Positions 59,285-64,000 of a DNA stretch of 64,000 nucleotides are shown one piece after another (position 1 is the first letter of the stretch; every line of letters begins with the position of its first letter). The notes under the pieces are model-generated. The model saw nothing but the letters and a program-made list of their open reading frames with translations. It was not told where the DNA came from and did not search any database. Source of the DNA: Brachypodium distachyon (taxonomy: Eukaryota; Streptophyta; Magnoliopsida; Poales; Poaceae); contig NC_016131.3 of the NCBI RefSeq assembly GCF_000005505.3, positions 3,989,501 to 4,053,500 of the forward strand, given 5' to 3'. The position numbers and the translations under genes were made by a program.

Positions 59285-60319
59285 ATGTCGCAGCGCGGGA
59301 CGGCGACGTCGTCGGCGCACAAGAGGAAGCGCCCCGACGAGGAGACTGCGACTCCTGATGGCGCGACTTCTGCGATTGGCCCGTCCGTGAAGCCGGCGGC
59401 CTCGGCGGCGAGCCGATGCGCGACGTGCCGCAAGAAGGTGGGGCTTCTCGGGTTCCGGTGCCGCTGCGAGGGCACCTTCTGCAGCGCCCACCGCTACGCC
59501 GACAAGCACGCCTGCGGCTTCGACTACGAGGCCGCCGCCCGGGAGCAGATCGCGACCAAGAAGAAGAACCCTGTCGTCGTTGCCGCGTCCGCGAGCACCG
59601 TCTCCGCCGCCGCTGCTGCTTCCAGTTCGACCGCGCGTCAGGAGAAGGAGGCCGAGACCAGCAGCGTCGCCGTCGACGCGTCCTCTGATCCTGCCGCCGG
59701 CATGTGCGTCGACGGCTGCGGCTTCTTCGGCGCCGCCGCCACCGACAACATGTGCTCCAAGTGCTACCGCGACGACTTCGACGCGTTGTACGCCGAGGGA
59801 TTGAGAATCGTCTTCGGCCCTGCCCCTGCAGCGGCTGCTTCGAGTTCGACGGCCGCGCCTCCGGAGAAGAAGGCCAAGATTAGCTTCCCCGTCCCCGCGT
59901 CCTCTCACGATGCCGCTGCCGCAGCGGCCGCAGCTGACAACGCCGTGACGGCGGTGAACCGATGCGTGGTGTGCGGCAACAAGGTGGCCAACGGCACCTT
60001 CTTCCGCTGCTTCGCCACCGCCGAAATGTGCCCCAAGTGCGACCGCGAGCACGGCGCCTACGCAAGGATCGCCACGGCCGCGCCTCCGGAGAAGAAGCCG
60101 CCGCCGGCGGCGGCGGCGGCTGCGACGAACCGATGCGCGATGTGCCGCAAGAAGGTGGGGCTGCTGGGGTTCCGGTGCCGATGCGAGGGAACCTTCTGCA
60201 GCGTGCACCGCTACTCCGACAAGCACGCCTGCGAATTCAACTACAAGGCCGCCGCGCGGGAGCAGATCGCGATGCAGAACCCTGTCGTCGTTGCGGACAA
60301 GATGATCGACAGGATCTGA
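59285..60319 (+). CDS. Stress-associated protein with AN1, A20, extra Cys cluster and second AN1
   Basis: A20/AN1 proteins (SAPs) act in plant abiotic stress responses and can bind ubiquitin. Intronless frame of 344 aa; the ATG (GCGGCCATGTCG) opens [17 protein letters not shown], a basic N-terminus. Domains: AN1 at 45-77 (Cys45, 48, 59, 61, 66, His69, His75, Cys77, perfect spacing); A20 at 141-160 (Cys141, 145, 157, 160, perfect CX3CX11CX2C); an A20-like cluster at 227-252 (Cys227, 230, 242, 249, 252, irregular); and a second AN1 at 284-316 (all eight ligands). Ala/Ser-rich linkers separate them. The usual plant order is A20 then AN1, so this order and number are unusual. The two AN1 units are nearly identical ([19 protein letters not shown] in both), and both are followed by AAAREQIA and NPVVVA. 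That points to an internal duplication or fusion of tandem genes. Confidence 0.9.
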   Translation: MSQRGTATSSAHKRKRPDEETATPDGATSAIGPSVKPAASAASRCATCRKKVGLLGFRCRCEGTFCSAHRYADKHACGFDYEAAAREQIATKKKNPVVVAASASTVSAAAAASSSTARQEKEAETSSVAVDASSDPAAGMCVDGCGFFGAAATDNMCSKCYRDDFDALYAEGLRIVFGPAPAAAASSSTAAPPEKKAKISFPVPASSHDAAAAAAAADNAVTAVNRCVVCGNKVANGTFFRCFATAEMCPKCDREHGAYARIATAAPPEKKPPPAAAAAATNRCAMCRKKVGLLGFRCRCEGTFCSVHRYSDKHACEFNYKAAAREQIAMQNPVVVADKMIDRI

Positions 60320-60719
60320 AGCCGGGCCATGCACGCAAGATCGGAAGAGAAGACGGAAGTGAGACGAACCCGGCCACAGAGCAAACAGTTGGTGTGCCTC
60401 CAGGATAGGATAGGATATAGGATCATATTGATGTTCATTTGTACTATTTTCCTTCTGGTCGAACTTTGTAATGACACTTGATTTGGAGAATCAATGAATG
60501 TATTCGATTCGTTGATCGAAAGGAGATGATCGACTACTTAAGCACATACTTTAGCCCACTGCCACAATAAATGCTTATACTTTTAGAGATTTTATTGACG
60601 TCCAGCAACTTAGAACAACTTATTACATCAAGGCACTCACCAACAAGATTGTACTAATTAATCCACGAGTAAAATCGATCACGTAGGCAGTGGTAAAAGG
60701 GCAATCGGGCACAGGCCCA
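60320..60719. other. Convergent 3' regions
   Basis: 3' untranslated DNA of the AN1/A20 gene (plus) and of the phytocyanin gene (minus), tail to tail. AATGAATG and AATAAATG are candidate poly(A) signals. Nothing else. Confidence 0.6.
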
Positions 60720-61360
60720 TCACCATTTCCAAAAGAAGGGACGCCTGGACTTGTGAGCAGGAGACGACGACGATGGCGCCGTTGCCGCCGTCCACGGAGC
60801 CGGTGCCGTCCACGGAGCTGGAGCCGGTGCCATCCAAGGGGCACCAGGGACAGCAGGGGCAGGTGCCGCAGGTGCAGGCGCGTCCGCCGAGACAATGGTG
60901 ACGTTAAGCTTCATGCCCATCTGGCAGTGGTTGCCCACGGTGCAGACGAACCACCGCCTCCCGGCCTTTCCCAGGTGGACCTGGTCGGCGCCGGAGCTCC
61001 AGGCGGCGGCGCCGTTGCTGTTGCTGCACGTCTTAAAGTCCGGCCCGCTCACTTCCACCACGTTATGCAAGGCCTTGTCGTAATTGAACACTGCAAGGCG
61101 ACACACGTTTTGAATCAGCTCCTCCAGTTTGTTCTTAAACGAGATTTTAACTAGAACTCCGGCCGCTCCGGGTAAATTACGTTACCTAGTGCGTCGCCGA
61201 CTCTGAACTCCTTGCTCTTGGACCAGACGTTGTAGTCGAACCCCAGCGTCCACCCTGTACCGTCGCCCACGGCGTGCACGGCGGCCGAGGCGAGCACCGG
61301 CAGGAAGACCATGGCGATCGCCGCCGCCACGGCAAGCATCTGCAGCTTGTTGGAAGCCAT
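60720..61360 (-). CDS. Phytocyanin with Pro/Ala-rich tail (uclacyanin-like)
   Basis: Secreted blue copper protein. Exons 61186-61360 and 60720-61090 give 181 aa. Signal peptide is 1 to about 27 ([19 protein letters not shown]). The copper domain runs [20 protein letters not shown] to about 123 with ligands His67, Cys108, His113 and Met118 and disulphide Cys80-Cys114, so it should bind copper. The tail from about 127 is rich in Pro-Ala (arabinogalactan-like) and ends SRRPFFWKW without the hydrophobic GPI signal seen in the gene at 63467. A frameshift near the end may have replaced the anchor. Confidence 0.9.
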
Positions 61361-62064
61361 GGAGATCGATCGAGCTAGCTAGCACTGAACTGAAACTGAA
61401 ACTGAAACTATTCCTTTCTACTGTGCGCTGTATGTATGTGGCTGTGAAGAGAACAAGCACACTTGGATGAGTATATATAGAGTGATTGATCTTGTCCGGT
61501 TTCACGTTCGTGCGAGAAATAGTCAAGACATGGGAGGCGTAGCTTCGCTTCGGAGTTACCGACGGAAGGAATGGATGCATCGATTGGTAAAGCGCGCTCT
61601 TGGAGGATTCAGAAAAGCTTTTTTCAGTTTGACGTGGTCTCTCTATAGTTTCGTCTCGTCCACCTGTGCTCTTGGGAGCGTATGTGACGTGTGCTTGCCC
61701 GGTGAACCGGTGGGGCTGACGACGGGGTTCCGGTGCCGGGCCTTGCCGGCGCGCACCGATGCATAATCGAAAATTCATGGGAGTTTGTCGGTCGATGTCG
61801 ATCGTCTCATTTTTCGGACCTGGTCGATCGGCCGGCCGGCACCGATACACTGAAGAAGCGGATATATACTGGTTATGTGTTCTCGATCCAAATGTCTTTT
61901 ACTGAGAATCTCGTTGAAGAATACGCAAAGTTCGAACTAGTACGCGCCGATTTAAATACTAGACTTGACATTGGTGCTTGTGTTTACATAAATTTCTTTC
62001 AGGATTTTTTTTTGTGAAAAGGAGTATAACCCCATTTCAGGATTGTGGTAGTCTCTCATAGTTG

Positions 62065-62115
62065 TATGTGTTTTCATAAGGATGATTGTACGTGTGTATT
62101 TACACACGTTGGCGT
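62065..62115 (+). mobile_element. SINE 3' end fragment
   Basis: TTCATAAGGATGATTGTACG and GGCGTCTGTATTGTTTT resemble the 3' part of the element at 62785-62988 (CATAGGGATGAGTGTACGC and GCGTTTGTACCGTGTT). No promoter boxes here. Confidence 0.5.
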
Positions 62116-62784
62116 CTGTATTGTTTTTTGTATAAAAGTATGCAAATGGTACCCTTAACCTTTTTATCTCCCAACTATAGAAACCGGCACCAATGGTCAT
62201 TCATCTGGTCTGAAATTTTTCGGTGCCAATGTGTCATGGTTTTGCCCACTGACTTGTCATATCGACATGGCATGTTGGATAGTGAAGCGGTGATCTTGAA
62301 CTTAATGCCACGTCGATCTTTAACTTAAACGTTTAGTTGCCAATGTAAATTTTCACTTAAAAGTTTTTTCCTTGTGATATGTTCCGAACAAAAATATAAA
62401 ATATTTCTCAAAATCGATCGAGGACTCACGTCATCAACTGAAATATTTCTCGGGTGACTAAATCCTAGAAAAACTGAAAATAAATTACATTTGATAAACC
62501 TTGAACAAAAATGAAAAATATAAGGAAAATGATCGTGCACTACTAAAAATGCAGTGAAGTTTTCTTTTCAAGTAGTACCAATGTGCACTTCTAGGTTGGC
62601 GAGAGTGTTCTGACCAAAACCATTTTGTATAAGGAGGGGCTATTTCTAAGTTGATTATAAAAAAAAATCTCGGTCGGCATATGCATCTGATGAAGATTTT
62701 TTTTTCATCCCTTTAAACTTGCACAAATCTCAACGGTTATATTGAATTGTTCTTGGGTAGTGTTAACTTATTCTTAGTTGCGTG

Positions 62785-62988
62785 AACTAAGCATAGCTCA
62801 AGTGGTGTGGTTTGTGGTGGAACCAGCCCACCTGGGTTAAAGTACTAGAATTGGCATGGGTGTCATATTTCACTGGATTACAATCTCTCAAGATCTGGTG
62901 GCTCAGTCTTTTAGAGCTGCTCATAGGGATGAGTGTACGCTTGTGTTTTGAGCGTTTGCGTTTGTACCGTGTTACTTAAAAAAACTTG
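62785..62988 (+). mobile_element. tRNA-derived SINE
   Basis: An A-box-like TAGCTCAAGTGG (62794-62805) is followed 30 bases later by a degenerate B box GGTTAAAGTAC (62835-62845), as in the tRNA-derived head of grass SINEs. The tail ends GCGTTTGTACCGTGTTAC before an A-rich run. Length of about 200 is typical. The B box is degenerate, so it is probably inactive. Confidence 0.6.
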
Positions 62989-63466
62989 TTCTTAATTGGC
63001 TAAAAAATCGTAAAACTGTTTTGCAGAGTACACATGAGCTTGTTCGGAGGTTCAGAGCACGTCAGAGAAGACTTGAGTTATATATGGCAGAAATCAGCTG
63101 CCAATCTCGTTAATTTGCCTCTGTATATCTGAATTTTGCGCATATTTTGGTGCGAAATTTTCATGCTAAAATTCTTAGCCCAAGCAACTGCACAGAAACC
63201 AAACCATATTTTAACAGCACTCGTAACTTCATTATCAACGAAATCAAATTATAAATTAAATCTTTGACCGAAGAAAATTTCGAGGGCCCACATTCACAAG
63301 GACACATCAAAAGAGATGCACATACGCGCGTACGTATATATAGGCGTATAGCAGCACGACCACGTACGTACACAAAAAAAAAAACACTGACGAAAACGCT
63401 CGATCGATCAATTGATCACATACAGTATATGATATGCCGGAGGTCCAGCAGAGTAAGTAGCGGCGC

Positions 63467-64000
63467 CTAGAGCACGAGCGCGGCGGCGGCGAGCGCGGTG
63501 ACGGCAGCGACCCCGAAGTGCTTCGCGTGAACCTTGCCGGCGGGGTTGGACGGCGCCGGCGGGCTATTGGGGGACGGCGCGCCGGCCTCGTTGACGGTGA
63601 CCTTGAACTTCATCCCGCCCTTCTCGCAGTGCTCGCCGATGTCGCAGATGAACCACCGGCGCCCGGCCTTGTCGAGCGTCACCCTGTCCTCGCCGGTGCT
63701 CCACGTGTTGGCGGTCGGCGGCTTGGTGCACGCCATGAAGTCCGCCCCGCCCACCTCCACCACGTTGTGGGCGCTGCTCCCGTACTTGAACACTGCACAT
63801 CGACATTCGACACAAAGCAAAGAACCGATACACCGTCAGTCTCTCATGTCGCGTGCAGTCAGATCAAGACAACTGAAGGTCCATGAAGAGGTTAATGATG
63901 TACATACAGAGCGTGTCGCCGACGACGAACTGACGGGACTCGGACCAGGCCGTGTAGTTGAACTGGAGAGTCCAGCCCTTGTCGTCGCCGACAACGTGCT
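63467..64000 (-). CDS. Phytocyanin with hydrophobic C-terminal anchor signal (N-terminus beyond window)
   Basis: Exon 2 (63467-63792) and most of exon 1 (63908 to beyond 64000) are visible, with GT/AG borders. The visible protein reads HVVGDDKGWTLQFNYTAWSE, then AHNVVEVGGADFMACTK and WFICDIGEHCEKGGMKFKV. Ligand His (AHNV), Cys (FIC), His (EHC) and Met (GGM) are present; His to Met spacing is six instead of five in the other two genes. After a short Pro/Ser-rich stretch it ends with FGVAAVTALAAAALVL, a typical GPI-attachment signal. So it is an early-nodulin-like/uclacyanin type tethered at the plasma membrane. The signal peptide lies beyond the right edge. Confidence 0.88.

Larger units (their letters stand above)
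61361..63466. other. Intergenic DNA between phytocyanin genes
   Basis: 61470-61480 (TATATATAG) is a candidate TATA box for the phytocyanin at 61360 on the minus strand. Two SINE-related segments (62065-62115 and 62785-62988) are listed separately. The rest is AT-rich and shows no gene. Confidence 0.55.

Noticed and set aside
59276..60334. 352-codon open frame antisense to the AN1/A20 gene
   Set aside because: It mirrors a GC-rich coding exon whose plus-strand product has perfect zinc-finger spacing; the antisense product is low-complexity Arg/Gly/Val with no family features.

Overview
The window looks like nuclear DNA from a grass, most likely a small-genome Pooideae species such as Brachypodium. 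Genes have many short exons with GT/AG introns, the coding ends are GC-rich, Stowaway and Harbinger MITEs are frequent, and the proteins (casein kinase HD16/EL1 type, YTH reader, histone H4, AN1/A20 stress protein, phytocyanins) are typical of cereals. The species is an inference from these features, not from a database match.

Left part (1-9.6 kb): the 5' two thirds of a type I inositol polyphosphate 5-phosphatase gene runs off the left edge on the minus strand. It is followed by a graveyard of wall-associated-kinase and protease exon remnants and about 4 kb with no gene that I can support.

Middle-left (9.6-28.4 kb): two tandem, same-strand copies of a casein kinase I gene of the HD16/EL1 family flank a decaying seed-type cupin gene. 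The right copy (21238-27338) can be assembled completely: 16 coding exons, 709 aa, all kinase motifs present. The left copy (9604-14926) keeps 15 in-frame exons and every splice site, but it has lost two glycine-loop residues, the Asp of the DFG-like motif and a recognisable first exon. It reads as an expressed-looking pseudokinase paralogue.

Middle-right (28.4-46 kb): an F-box/LRR gene with one frameshift, a DUF1618-like fragment, a LINE RNase H relic, a complete nine-exon YTH-domain m6A reader gene (609 aa), an intronless histone H4 gene, and an intronless B3-like gene with an EAR motif.

Right (46-64 kb): a block of mobile DNA containing a 3.6 kb solo LTR with 5-bp target duplication, and a 1.5 kb Harbinger-type element abutting a Tourist-type MITE through a shared TAA. 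Then come a phytocyanin gene, a second copy of the YTH 3' end plus histone H4 (a segmental duplication of 39.1-41.4 kb), an unusual AN1-A20-zinc-finger-AN1 protein gene, and two further phytocyanin genes on the minus strand, the last cut by the window edge. Apart from the tandem families, neighbouring genes show no sign of acting in a common pathway, as expected for a plant chromosome.
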